Assembly (NCBI GenBank): GCA_023433515.1
Contig: JAEZCN010000160.1
Location: 52,492 to 116,491, forward strand
Source: Pseudomonadota bacterium
Lineage (GTDB): Bacteria; Pseudomonadota; Gammaproteobacteria; Steroidobacterales; Steroidobacteraceae
DNA: 64,000 bases
Reading direction: 5' to 3'
Shown here: positions 32,983-42,557 of the stretch, piece by piece
How the letters are laid out: each line of letters begins with the position of its first letter
How positions within the stretch are numbered: position 1 is the stretch's first letter
Translations under genes and position numbers: made by a program
The notes under the pieces: generated by a model
The model's input: the letters and a program-made list of their open reading frames with translations, nothing else
Database searches by the model: none
Told to the model about the DNA's origin: nothing

Positions 32983-34710
32983 ATGCGCGCGAGAGACACC
33001 ATCGCCGCGGTGTCCCTCGCCCTGTTCTGCGCAGGCGCCACCGCCGCACCGGGATTCGAACTGGAGATCCGCGGTCTCGGACCGGAGTTCGAGCAGACGG
33101 TCCGCGCGAACGTCACGCTCGAACAGTTCGTCGGCCGCGAGGTCACCGAGGAACAGGCGCAACGTCTGCTCGTTCCCGGCGAAGGACAGATCCGTCACTC
33201 CCTCGAAGCTCACGGGTTCTACGACGTCGAGGTGACCGGCCGGCTCGAGACGAATGGCGGTGTGCGGGCTATCTACGACGTCAGGCTCGGAAAACCCGTG
33301 CTCGTGCGGGAAAGCGACGTCCGCGTCGTCGGCGAAGCCGAACGACTGCCCCAGGTTCAACGCGCGTTGCGCGAATTCGTGCCACGAGTCCGGCAACGTC
33401 TAGATCACGAATCGTACGAGGCGAGCAAGACGGCGATCCAGAATGCGCTCGGCGACCACGGCTTCCTCGCCGCCGAACTCGAGACACATCGCGTCGAGGT
33501 CACGACGGCGACGCACAGCGCCGCGATCGATCTGTCCTGGGAAAGCGGCCCGCGCCATCGGTTCGGCGACGCGATGTTTTCCGAATCCCAGTTCCCGCCC
33601 GAATTCCTCCAGCGCTTCGTTGGATGGGCGCCGGACGACTTCTACTCGAGCGAGGAGCTCATCGACCTGCAGCGGCGGCTCGTCCAGGCTGACTACTTCT
33701 CCAGCGTCATCGTCCAGCCGCGCGTCACGCCGGGCGAGACGACCGTGCCGGTCGAAGTCGAGCTGACCCCCGCGAAGCGCAACATCTACACCGGCAGTCT
33801 CTATGCCAGCACGGACACGGGTCTAGGCCTCAAGCTCGGTCTCGAGCGACGCTGGCTCAACCGGCGCGGCCACAAGTTCCGCGGCACGCTCGACATCGCG
33901 CAACGCCTGCAGGCCGCCGAGCTGGCCTACGGCGTGCCGCTGCCGGGCCGCGACAAACACAGTTTCAACTTCGGCGGCACGTACCGCGACGAAACCACCG
34001 ACACGAGCACTTCGCGCACGCAGAAACTCGTGGCCGGCGAATCGCGCGAGTGGCACGGATTCACGCGGACTCTCAGCGTGAATTTCCTTTCCGGCGATTT
34101 CGAGATCGGCAGCGAGCGCGGCAATTCGACGCTGCTGTACGCCGAGGGCGGACTGGCCCGCAGCCGTTCGAACGATCCCGCGTTCCCCACTCGGGGTTAC
34201 TCCATATACCTCGGCGCGCGCGTCGCGCCCGCATCGACCGTCGCGAGCACGACGTTCGGCGGCATCGGCTTTCGCGCCCGATGGCTGCGCGGAGTCAGCG
34301 ATCGCTCGCGCGTGTTGCTGCGCGCCTCTCTCGGCGCGATGGAAGTGGACGATTTCGACGAACTACCTCCCGACCTGCGTTTCTTCTGCGGCGGCGATCG
34401 CTCGATTCGCGGCTTCGACTACCAGGCCATCGGCAGCACGAACGAGGCCGGTGACGTCATCGGCGGCAACAACAAGATCGAAGGCAGCGTGGAGTTCGAG
34501 CACTATTTCAAGAGGAACTGGGGCGCCGCCGCGTTCGTCGACGCGGGCGATGCGTTTCGTGGCGACGACTTCGTGCTCAACGTCGGCGCCGGCATCGGCC
34601 TGCGATGGAAGTCGCCGGTCGGCGTGTTGCGGCTCGATTTCGCATACCCCGTGCAGACCGATCTCGAGAAATCTTTTCGCATCCACCTCACGCTGGGCCC
34701 GGACCTGTGA
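32983..34710 (+). CDS. tamA: Translocation and assembly module TamA (Omp85 family)
   Basis: A 575-residue outer-membrane protein. After the signal peptide (VSLALFCAGATA), residues about 22-250 form three POTRA domains (ELEIRGLGPEFEQTV, IRHSLEAHGFYDVEV, HRFGDAMFSESQFPPEFL). The rest is a 16-strand barrel with the Omp85 motif GGDRSIRGFDY near residue 468 and a C-terminal strand SFRIHLTLGPDL. TamA works with TamB in inserting outer-membrane proteins and in envelope lipid transport. The stop overlaps the tamB GTG (GTGA), a clear coupled operon. Confidence 0.95.
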   Translation: MRARDTIAAVSLALFCAGATAAPGFELEIRGLGPEFEQTVRANVTLEQFVGREVTEEQAQRLLVPGEGQIRHSLEAHGFYDVEVTGRLETNGGVRAIYDVRLGKPVLVRESDVRVVGEAERLPQVQRALREFVPRVRQRLDHESYEASKTAIQNALGDHGFLAAELETHRVEVTTATHSAAIDLSWESGPRHRFGDAMFSESQFPPEFLQRFVGWAPDDFYSSEELIDLQRRLVQADYFSSVIVQPRVTPGETTVPVEVELTPAKRNIYTGSLYASTDTGLGLKLGLERRWLNRRGHKFRGTLDIAQRLQAAELAYGVPLPGRDKHSFNFGGTYRDETTDTSTSRTQKLVAGESREWHGFTRTLSVNFLSGDFEIGSERGNSTLLYAEGGLARSRSNDPAFPTRGYSIYLGARVAPASTVASTTFGGIGFRARWLRGVSDRSRVLLRASLGAMEVDDFDELPPDLRFFCGGDRSIRGFDYQAIGSTNEAGDVIGGNNKIEGSVEFEHYFKRNWGAAAFVDAGDAFRGDDFVLNVGAGIGLRWKSPVGVLRLDFAYPVQTDLEKSFRIHLTLGPDL

Positions 34711-37700
34711 CCGCCTTGCGCCGCGTCCTCCTTTCGATCGCGGCGGTGCTCGCGATCCTGGCACTCGCCGGAGTGTGGTTGCTCCACACACCAAGTGGCG
34801 CGCGATTCGCCGTGGACGTCGCCGTCCGCGCCCTCGATGGAAAGTTGTCGACCGGCGCGGTTTCGGGCTCGATCGCGCGCGGGCTGCAGGTCACGGACGC
34901 GCGTTGGCGCGACGCCGCGGCCGGCGTCGACCTGCACGTCGGCGATCTGCGTGCGCGCCTCGCTTACCCGGAGCTGCTGCGCAAGACGGTGCGGTTGAAA
35001 GCGCTCGCGCTGCGCGATGTGTCCGTCTCTCTCACGAGTGTCGCGCGGGACGAGCCCGCCCGATCCGGCTCGCTCGAACCGCCGCTCGACATCGTCGTCG
35101 ATGCGTTCACGCTCGAGCGCGCCGAACTGCGGCGCGACGGCGCGGCGCCCCTCGTGATCGATCGCACGGCACTCGCAGGCCGGTGGACGCGATCGGGAAT
35201 CGCGCTCGACTACGCGCGCGTGGTCGCGCCGCAGGGAAACGTCAGCCTCGAAGCGCGCATCGGAACGCAGGCGCCGTGGCTGGAGCACGCGACGGGAGCT
35301 TTCGAGTGGCAGGCCGGAGACCGGCGCTGGAAGGGTTCGCTCGCGAGCGCACGCGGGTCGCCAGGCATCGCGCTGCGCGGCGCGCTCGACTCGCCCTTCA
35401 CGCTCGAGCTCGCGGGCCAGATCTCCGACGAGCGCGGACGACCCTGGCGCCTTGAAATCGAACTACCGCGTTTCGATCCACGCGACGAGCTCTTGCCGGA
35501 CGGCGGTCTCGAATCGCTGGCGGCCCGGCTCGAGGCCCACGGTGTCGCGAACACCGCGAACGTGAGCGGCGCCATCGATCTCGACGACGAACGATTGGCC
35601 GTCCGGGAGCTCGTCATGAGCCTGTCTCCGCGCGCGATCGTCATCGACTCGCTGCGAGTCGGGATCGCCGACTCGCCGGGTGAGGTGCGCGGCACGGGAC
35701 ACATCCGGCTCGACGGCCCCGAGGTCGCGGTGTTCGCGCACTTGAATGGCAGCGAACTCCAACTACCGGCGCGCTGGTTCGACGAACCGACGTCGATCTC
35801 GGGAGACTTCTTCTTCGACGGAAATCCAGACCGGTTCGATTCGCACGGAGCGATCGACGTCGCGCGCGGTAGTTTGCGCTCTTCGATCGCGTGGAGAGCC
35901 GACGGTTCGCGCCGGAAGATTCACCTGCGCGAAGGCCGGGTCACGCAAGCCCAGGGGGAGCTCACGATCGACGGCGAGTTCGGACTGGTGAGCCCGGTGA
36001 ACTGGAGCCTGGCGGCCGCGGCGCGCGGATTCGATCCGTCGGGACTCGCGCCGGCCTGGCCCGGCGCGCTCGACTTCGAGATCGACACGCAAGGCGAGAG
36101 CACGCCCGATGGGCCGCGCGCGCGGTTCGAACTGAAGCGACTGCGCGGGCGCCTGCGCAGTCGCCCCATTTCCGGGGGCGGGCTCCTCACACTCGAGCCC
36201 GACATGAGACTTGGCGGACATCTGGGTCTTCATTCGGGTGCCGTTTCGCTCGACATCGCCGGCACGCAGGGCGCAACCGCGCGGGTCGACGCCAGGCTCG
36301 TGGTGGCTTCGCTTGCCGACTGGAACTCCCGTTTGCAGGGACGTGCGCAGCTGGACGTCGAAGCGACCGGGCGCTGGCCGGACACGACATTTCACGCGGT
36401 CGCGCGCGCGCAGGACCTGAAGTTCGACGACAACGCCGTGGACGCCGCGCACCTCGAGCTGACCTTGCGCTCGCCCCGCTCACCGGAACTCGAGTTGAGC
36501 GCACAGGCGCGCGGCACGACGCTGCCCGGCATGGGTTTCGACACGATCTCCGTCGCGGTTTCCGGAACCGAAGGCGCGCACCAGGTGACGATCGATCTGG
36601 ATGGTCATCCCCTCGATGCCGGCCTGCGCCTTCACGGCGCCTGGTCCGACCAGCGCTGGACCGGTCAGCTCGACACGCTGAAGTTCGACCTCGCCGAAGT
36701 CCCGCCGCTCTCGCTCGAAGCGCCGGTGCCCATCCAACTCGCCGCCGACGCGTTCGACCTTGGCCAGACATGCCTCTCGGGCGGCGACATCCGCCTGTGC
36801 GTCGCCGGCAACGCCGACGCAAGCGGTCGTTTCGATACTAACTACTCTGCGCACGCGGTGCCGCTGGAGATGCTCGTGCGCCTCGCGCAGCCCACCAGCA
36901 CCCTTTCGATCGACGGGCACCTCGACGGAGAAGGCAGCGTGAGTCGCACGCGTGAAGGGTCGGTCATCGGCAGCGCGAGGCTCGCTTCCACTTCCGGCGC
37001 CATCGGGCAGTCCGGGCAGGATTCGTCGTTACGCCTCGAATACGATGCGCTCGAGTTCGAGGCCACGTTCGCGGGTGACAGCGCGAACGCACGCGTCTCG
37101 GCGAACTTCGAGCCCGACGGCAAAGTCGCCGGCACGGCAAGCATCGTGAACCTGCTCGCGGGCGCGACCACGCTCGAAGGCAATCTGACCGCCTCGTTGC
37201 GCGACCTCGCGCCACTGGAGTGGCTGTTGCCGCAGCTCACCAGCGTCTCGGGCAGCGGCGAACTCGCGGCGACGCTCGGTGGCACGCTCGACGAGCCCGA
37301 GGTCACGGCGCGGCTCGCGATCCGCGATTTCCGCAGCGACGTGCCCCTGCTGGGCATCCAGCTCGAGGACGGCGAGCTCGTCGCGCGAATGGCCGACGAT
37401 GGGTCGATCGACACGCGCGCGAAAATAAGCTCCGGCGAAGGCGCGCTCGAGGTCGGCGGCCGGAGCGCCTCGATCCGCGAGCTCGACCTCGCGATACGCG
37501 GCGAGCGCTTCCTCGCGGCCAATTTCCCGGCCGCCCACCTGATCGTGAGCCCCGAGCTCACACTCACGGGAAGCCCGAACAACCTGGCGCTCGGAGGCTC
37601 CATCACGATCCCACGGGCCAGCGTCGATCTCGACAAGATGACCAACCAGGGGGGCGCGCAGATCTCGCCGGACGTCGTCGTCATCGATCGTGCGGAACGG

Positions 37701-38423
37701 CAGGCGCGCCAGAGGCTCGCGATGCATACCGACGTGCGCGTCGTCCTCGGCCGCGACGTGAAACTCACCGGCTTCGGGCTCGATGCCACCGTCGCGGGAC
37801 AGCTCCGGGTCGTCGAACGTCCGGGCAGCACCAGCATCGGCTCCGGCGAAATCCGTCTCGATGGCACTTACGAGGCTTTCGGCCGCACGCTCGCCATCGA
37901 ACGAGGGCAGATGCTGTTCGCGAATTCCCCGCTCGACAATCCGCAGCTCGACGTGCTCGCGACGCGGCGCATGCCCGACATCACCGCCAAACTGCGCGTC
38001 ACCGGCAGCGCGCGCCGGCCGCAACTCGACGTCTTCACGGATCCTGCCACCTCGCCCACCGAGGCCATGTCCTATCTGCTCACGGGCAAGTCGATGAGCG
38101 ATCTGCGCGGAGCGGAGGGTGAACGCGTGGAGGCGGCGGCGCAGTCGCTCGGCGGTGTGCTCGGCGACCGCCTGGCGCGCGGCATCGCGGGCAAGTTCGG
38201 CATCGACGCCGTCGGCGTCGAACAGAGCGACGAACTGGGCACCAGCGCGTTCACCGTCGGCAAATATCTCTCGCCCGGGTTCTTCGTGAGTTATGGAGTC
38301 GGACTGTTCCAGCCCGGCACGGTGATCACGCTGCGGTACGCGATCTCGGAACGCTGGTCGCTCGAAGCCGTCGACTCACCCAACGAACAACGCGGCGGCA
38401 TCAACTTCCGCATCGAACGATGA
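34707..38423 (+). CDS. tamB: Translocation/assembly module inner-membrane protein TamB
   Basis: A 1238-residue AsmA-like protein, close to the usual TamB length. One N-terminal membrane anchor (LLSIAAVLAILALAGVWLL) precedes a long beta-taco of repeats. The C-terminal TamB domain (DUF490) is recognisable by AMSYLLTGKSMSDL, GIDAVGVEQSDELG and FFVSYGVGLFQPGTVITLRY. It spans the periplasm from the inner membrane to TamA and is implicated in barrel assembly and phospholipid transfer. The GTG start at 34707 overlaps the tamA stop; the frame extends upstream only as a shadow of tamA. Confidence 0.95.
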   Translation: MTALRRVLLSIAAVLAILALAGVWLLHTPSGARFAVDVAVRALDGKLSTGAVSGSIARGLQVTDARWRDAAAGVDLHVGDLRARLAYPELLRKTVRLKALALRDVSVSLTSVARDEPARSGSLEPPLDIVVDAFTLERAELRRDGAAPLVIDRTALAGRWTRSGIALDYARVVAPQGNVSLEARIGTQAPWLEHATGAFEWQAGDRRWKGSLASARGSPGIALRGALDSPFTLELAGQISDERGRPWRLEIELPRFDPRDELLPDGGLESLAARLEAHGVANTANVSGAIDLDDERLAVRELVMSLSPRAIVIDSLRVGIADSPGEVRGTGHIRLDGPEVAVFAHLNGSELQLPARWFDEPTSISGDFFFDGNPDRFDSHGAIDVARGSLRSSIAWRADGSRRKIHLREGRVTQAQGELTIDGEFGLVSPVNWSLAAAARGFDPSGLAPAWPGALDFEIDTQGESTPDGPRARFELKRLRGRLRSRPISGGGLLTLEPDMRLGGHLGLHSGAVSLDIAGTQGATARVDARLVVASLADWNSRLQGRAQLDVEATGRWPDTTFHAVARAQDLKFDDNAVDAAHLELTLRSPRSPELELSAQARGTTLPGMGFDTISVAVSGTEGAHQVTIDLDGHPLDAGLRLHGAWSDQRWTGQLDTLKFDLAEVPPLSLEAPVPIQLAADAFDLGQTCLSGGDIRLCVAGNADASGRFDTNYSAHAVPLEMLVRLAQPTSTLSIDGHLDGEGSVSRTREGSVIGSARLASTSGAIGQSGQDSSLRLEYDALEFEATFAGDSANARVSANFEPDGKVAGTASIVNLLAGATTLEGNLTASLRDLAPLEWLLPQLTSVSGSGELAATLGGTLDEPEVTARLAIRDFRSDVPLLGIQLEDGELVARMADDGSIDTRAKISSGEGALEVGGRSASIRELDLAIRGERFLAANFPAAHLIVSPELTLTGSPNNLALGGSITIPRASVDLDKMTNQGGAQISPDVVVIDRAERQARQRLAMHTDVRVVLGRDVKLTGFGLDATVAGQLRVVERPGSTSIGSGEIRLDGTYEAFGRTLAIERGQMLFANSPLDNPQLDVLATRRMPDITAKLRVTGSARRPQLDVFTDPATSPTEAMSYLLTGKSMSDLRGAEGERVEAAAQSLGGVLGDRLARGIAGKFGIDAVGVEQSDELGTSAFTVGKYLSPGFFVSYGVGLFQPGTVITLRYAISERWSLEAVDSPNEQRGGINFRIER

Positions 38424-38430
38424 TTGCGGC

Positions 38431-38982
38431 TCACTGGACCGGACGCACTCCGACCGCCACGGCCTCGGTGAACGCGATGTCCACCTCGTCACCGGCGCGC
38501 AGGCCGGCGATGAACTGCCGTCCTTCCTCACTAACTACGTTGAGCGTGCGCGTGCGGCCATCGGCGCCGCGCACCGTGATGGTTTCCCGCTGCCGGTCGA
38601 CGGCGACGACGGTGACGGTGGCGCGCTCCCGCGTACCGGTGGACGCGGCGCCAGTCGGGCGAGCCGCATCGCCCGGCTTCCTGACTTCCGCCGCGATCCC
38701 CTGGTAGTAGCTGACCACGACGCGATCGCCGACGCTGATCCTGTCGATGTTCTTTACGGTCGGATCCAGCATCACGTCCGCGCGCGCGCCATCCTCGGTC
38801 GTGACGGTCAGTCTCCGGGTCGACGTGTCGATACCGGCGACGACCGCCGGGCTTTCGATCAGGCGCTGCCTGGTCAACGCAGACGCCGACGACTCGGGTA
38901 GTTTGGTGGCGCAGGCGACCGACAGGGAAAGGATCGACAGGACGGCTGCAACGCAGGTTGCGAAGTCTCGAATGCCCTTCAT
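38431..38982 (-). CDS. Lipoprotein with two OB-like/DUF-type repeats, unknown function
   Basis: A 183-residue lipoprotein with signal MKGIRDFATCVAAVLSILSLSVAC (lipobox SVAC). Two similar beta-rich units follow: VAGIDTSTRRLTVTTEDG with later DPTVKNIDRISVGDRVVV, and VVAVDRQRETITVRGADG with NVVSEEGRQFIAGLRAGD. Each has the pattern V-V-x-V-D-x-x-x-x-x-x-I/L-T-V, the look of a duplicated small barrel. Function unknown. It converges with tamB at a 7-base gap, so the terminators of both must be internal or absent. The upstream region carries a DosR-like box and CCTAGG. Confidence 0.75.
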   Translation of the reverse strand: MKGIRDFATCVAAVLSILSLSVACATKLPESSASALTRQRLIESPAVVAGIDTSTRRLTVTTEDGARADVMLDPTVKNIDRISVGDRVVVSYYQGIAAEVRKPGDAARPTGAASTGTRERATVTVVAVDRQRETITVRGADGRTRTLNVVSEEGRQFIAGLRAGDEVDIAFTEAVAVGVRPVQ

Positions 38983-39465
38983 GCATGTCTCCGCGCGTTG
39001 CGCCGGGCCAACGCCGCTCCGCTTTGCAAAAAACGCAGACCCTAGGAAAAACTTGCAGTGGCCCCGCACAAGCACCGCAGCAAGCCGCCCGGGCGGGCGG
39101 GCATGCCCCGAACGCCCGTCTGACTATCCCATCGAGGTCTAACTAAGTCATCGGACCTTGGTCCGATCTGGCCAACCGGGAAAACTCCCGGTGGCACGTA
39201 TTAAGGCAAGACGCCATAATCCGGCCGGTTGCTTGCTCTGACCCGTCTCGGAACTTTAAGGGAGGTTCCGGGTGCGCGTGTGCTGACATCCGCGAAGGAG
39301 CCGGCAGCAGATCGCTTTCGTCCTGATGCTTGGCCTTTATGCAGGTTCTGGTGCAGGGAGTGTTTCCGATGTTCGGAATCCGGCAGGAAGTTCTGCGTTT
39401 GCCGCGCGCCTTTCGACAGTTCGAGGGCATTCGCCGCATGCGGCCGTCGAACGAGGGTGGTTAGC
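38983..39465. other. Divergent regulatory region, 483 bases
   Basis: No convincing gene lies here; the long frame reading into the kinase from 39229 has no ribosome-binding site near its first codons. The region contains CCTAGG near 39041, the palindrome at 39150-39167, and a leader of about 290 bases before the kinase start. It serves the lipoprotein gene on the minus strand and the kinase-regulator operon on the plus strand. Confidence 0.5.
39150..39167. promoter_or_regulatory. DosR-like palindrome ATCGGACC-TT-GGTCCGAT
   Basis: A perfect 8+2+8 inverted repeat between divergent genes. The core GGACC-WW-GGTCC and the preceding TC match the site at 31880-31895. LuxR/NarL-type regulators bind boxes of this layout, and such a regulator is encoded by the second gene of the operon downstream (41859). 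Autoregulation is therefore plausible but unproven. Confidence 0.6.
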
Positions 39466-41862
39466 TTGCCCCGCAACCTCATCGGTCAACTCGCCGCTCC
39501 CGCCGGCCTGGGCATGGCCTACGTGCTCGCGGCCCACCTGGGCGAACTACTGGCCTTCCCCTCGGCCCCGGTCTCGGCCCTGTGGGCTCCCAACGCCCTC
39601 ATCATGGCGGCGCTGCTGGTCACCCCGCGACAACGCTGGTGGCTCTATCTATTAGTGCTCGTGCCGTTCCACTACGCTGCCCAGTGGCCCGCGTTCCCGT
39701 TTCCCCGCGTGACCATCCAGTACCTCGCGAACGTATTCCTCGCGGTGCTCGGCGCGTATGCCGTCCAGGCTTTCTCCCAGGCGCCGTTGTCCTTCAGCCG
39801 CATTCGCACGGCGTTCACGCTCATCCTGTTCGGCGGCCTGCTCGCGCCGCTCGTCACGAGCATGGGGCTCGCGGCGGGCTTCGCGCTGCTCGGCGTCACC
39901 AGCGAGTTCTGGCTCCTGGTGGTCGTTCGCACCCTGACGAACGCCTTCGCCGTCGTCACGCTCGTTCCGCTGATCGTGAACGCGGTGAACGCGCTGAAAC
40001 GCGGCGACCTGCGCTTCTCGCTCACGCGCACCGTGGAAGCCGCAATGCTCGGCGTACCGTTCGCGGCCATATGCGTGATGGTGTTCGCGATGCCGGTGAG
40101 CACGCCGGATCACACGCCGATGCTGCTGTACGCGCCGCTGCCCCTGCTCGCCTGGGCCGCGATGCGCTTCGGCGTGACCGGGGCGTGCGGGGCCGCATTG
40201 CTCGTCGGCGCGGTGGCGACCTACGGCATGGTTCATGGCTTCGGTCCGTTCACCGGACGCACACCGCTCGAGAACGCGCTCGGCGTGGTGTCGTTCAACG
40301 TCGTCGTGTGCTGCACGGTGGTCACGTTCGCCGCGCTGCTCGAGGAGTGGCGCAATGCCGGCCGCGCGCTGGTGGTCAGCCGCGCGCGTTTCCGCAGCAT
40401 CTTCGAGAACAACATCATCCCGACCGCGATCTGGCGCGACGACCTGCGCATCAGCGAGGCGAACGACGCGTTCATGCGGCTCACCGGACTGAGCTGGGCG
40501 GACATCGAAGGCGGCAAACTGCGGCTCGACCAGCTGGCGCGTGAGACCGGGACAGCCGCCACCCATACCAGCGAGTTGTTCGGCAAACTCGACAGCTCCG
40601 AACACGAGCTGGCGTTGTCCGATGGCCGTCGTGTGCCGGTGATTCTCGGGCACTGCCGCTTCCCCGCCGACGAAGGCGGCGTGATCTACGTGCTCGACCT
40701 GTCGGCCTTCCACCGGTCCGAATCCGAGCGCAAGCGGGCCGAATCGCTGCATTCGGCCGTGCTCGCGTCGCTGCACGACCAGATCGCCGTGATCGACAGC
40801 GCGGGCGTGGTGATCGAGGTCAACGACTCGTGGCGGCGCGCGGTCGAATCGACCCACAACTCGCGCTTCGATCGCGTCTCGGCCGGCGACAATCTGCTCG
40901 AAACCTGTGCGCGCGCGGCGGAGCGCGGCGAACACGGCGCGGTCGAACAGTTGCGCTCGCTGCGCACCATCCTCGACGGCACCGGTGTGCGCTGCCAGCT
41001 CGAGTATCGCGAGGCCAACGGCGCGGAGCCCACCTGGATAGAGGTCTCGATCGAACGACTGCGTCGCCCCGAGGGCGGCGCGATCATCACGCGCACCGAC
41101 GTCAGCGCACGCAAGCTGGCCGAGATCGAGGCGCGCAACCAGCGCCAGCAGGTGACGCACCTCGCGCGCGCCGCGGTGCTCGGCCAGTTGTCAGGCGCGT
41201 TCGCGCACGAGCTCAACCAGCCGCTGACGTCCATCCTCGGCAACGCCGAGGCGGCGCTCAGCATGCTCGAGAAAGGCACGGAGAATCCGGCCGAGCTCAG
41301 CGCGATCCTGCACGACATCGTGCAGGATGACGAACGCGCCGCGCAGGTCATCCAGCGATTGCGCGCGCTGCTCGGCAAGGGCGAAACCGAGCGCAAGCCC
41401 GTGAACGTCAACGCCGTCGTGCGCGATTCGCTCGATCTCACCCACAGCGAGTGCATATCGCGCAACGTCACGGTGAACCTGGAGCTCGACGCCGAGATGC
41501 CGCTCGTGATGGGCGATCGCATCCAGATCCAGCAGGTCGTCCTCAACCTCATCATGAATGCCTGCGAAGCGATCGCGGGATCGGGGGGCGCGACCCGGCA
41601 GATAGACGTCGCGACGCGCCTGCTCGGGAACGAAGCCGCCGTCGAAATCGTCGTGCGCGACAGTGGCGGCGGCATTCCGGAAGGCGAACTGGAAAGGATC
41701 TTTCAACCTTTCGTCACGACGAAGGCGAACGGCCTCGGGCTCGGCCTGGCGATCTGCCGGTCGGTCGCGGAATCCCACCGCGGAAAGCTGTGGGCGGAAA
41801 GCGTGCCGGGCCGCGGCGCCGAACTACACATGAAGCTACCTATCGATCGAGGCTTGCCATGA
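39466..41862 (+). CDS. MASE1-PAS-PAS sensor histidine kinase
   Basis: A 798-residue inner-membrane kinase. The N-terminal ~290 residues form a MASE1 domain of about eight helices (SALWAPNALIMAALLV, WWLYLLVLVPFHYAAQWP). Two PAS domains follow (FRSIFENNIIPTAIWRDDLR; LASLHDQIAVIDSAGVVIEV). The His is in FAHELNQPLTSIL; the ATPase domain shows NLIMNACEAI, DSGGGIPEG and GLGLGLAICR. I choose TTG 39466, with GAGGG eight bases ahead; GTG 39457 is the alternative. The stop overlaps the FixJ-type regulator gene (ATGA), its cognate partner. Confidence 0.9.
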   Translation: MPRNLIGQLAAPAGLGMAYVLAAHLGELLAFPSAPVSALWAPNALIMAALLVTPRQRWWLYLLVLVPFHYAAQWPAFPFPRVTIQYLANVFLAVLGAYAVQAFSQAPLSFSRIRTAFTLILFGGLLAPLVTSMGLAAGFALLGVTSEFWLLVVVRTLTNAFAVVTLVPLIVNAVNALKRGDLRFSLTRTVEAAMLGVPFAAICVMVFAMPVSTPDHTPMLLYAPLPLLAWAAMRFGVTGACGAALLVGAVATYGMVHGFGPFTGRTPLENALGVVSFNVVVCCTVVTFAALLEEWRNAGRALVVSRARFRSIFENNIIPTAIWRDDLRISEANDAFMRLTGLSWADIEGGKLRLDQLARETGTAATHTSELFGKLDSSEHELALSDGRRVPVILGHCRFPADEGGVIYVLDLSAFHRSESERKRAESLHSAVLASLHDQIAVIDSAGVVIEVNDSWRRAVESTHNSRFDRVSAGDNLLETCARAAERGEHGAVEQLRSLRTILDGTGVRCQLEYREANGAEPTWIEVSIERLRRPEGGAIITRTDVSARKLAEIEARNQRQQVTHLARAAVLGQLSGAFAHELNQPLTSILGNAEAALSMLEKGTENPAELSAILHDIVQDDERAAQVIQRLRALLGKGETERKPVNVNAVVRDSLDLTHSECISRNVTVNLELDAEMPLVMGDRIQIQQVVLNLIMNACEAIAGSGGATRQIDVATRLLGNEAAVEIVVRDSGGGIPEGELERIFQPFVTTKANGLGLGLAICRSVAESHRGKLWAESVPGRGAELHMKLPIDRGLP

Positions 41863-42506
41863 ACTCTGCAATCAACAGATGCGAGGCCGTGCCGACGGTA
41901 TTCCTGGTGGACGACGACAGCGCCGTGCGCACCGCGCTGACCCGCGGTCTGAACGCGGAAGGTTTCGCGGTGCGTTCCTGGGATTCGGCAGACGCATTCC
42001 TCGCGGATCACGATCCGGATGCGCCGGGCTGCCTGGTGGCGGACGTCACGATGCCCGGCACCAACGGCCTGGAGCTGCAGTCGGTTCTCACCCGTAGTGG
42101 CTGCATCCGGCCGATCGTCTTCATCACGGCGAACGGCAATATTCCAATGAGCGTGCACGCGATGCGCGCCGGGGCCGTGACCTTCCTGCCGAAGCCCGTC
42201 CGCCTGGCGGAACTCGTGAACGCGATCCGCGAAGCTTTCGAGCGCGACGCCAGCATGCGCAGGTCGCGCGCGAACCGCGCGCTGGTCGAATCGCGACTAA
42301 CGGCCCTTACGGCCCGCGAGCGCGAGGTCCTCAATCTCGTCGTCGCGGGAAAGATGAACAAACAAATCGCGGCCGAGCTGGGAGCGGCCGAAAAGACCGT
42401 GAAGGTCCATCGCGGGCGGGTGATGACGAAGATGCAGGTCCGTTCGGTGGCGGAGCTCGTGCGGCTCGCCGCGCAACTCGGCGAAAACCCTTCGCGGCCC
42501 GAGTGA
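41859..42506 (+). CDS. FixJ-family two-component response regulator
   Basis: A 215-residue regulator. The receiver domain has FLVDDDSAVR, the acceptor Asp in LVADVTMPGTNG, Thr in FITANG and Lys in FLPKPV. The C-terminal LuxR/GerE helix-turn-helix reads LTAREREVLNLVVAG, then KQIAAELGAAEKTVKVHRG. It is coupled to the upstream MASE1 kinase by an ATGA overlap, so it is very likely its phosphoacceptor. DNA targets may be the GGACC-WW-GGTCC boxes seen in this window. Confidence 0.93.
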   Translation: MNSAINRCEAVPTVFLVDDDSAVRTALTRGLNAEGFAVRSWDSADAFLADHDPDAPGCLVADVTMPGTNGLELQSVLTRSGCIRPIVFITANGNIPMSVHAMRAGAVTFLPKPVRLAELVNAIREAFERDASMRRSRANRALVESRLTALTAREREVLNLVVAGKMNKQIAAELGAAEKTVKVHRGRVMTKMQVRSVAELVRLAAQLGENPSRPE

Positions 42507-42557
42507 GACGAAAGTCCACTGTCGCCTGACATCGTGCGGTCGCCTACTCACTCCTGC

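Noticed and set aside
39652..41160. Minus-strand frame of about 500 codons opposite the MASE1 kinase
   Set aside because: Low-complexity His/Arg/Glu-rich shadow of the kinase gene.
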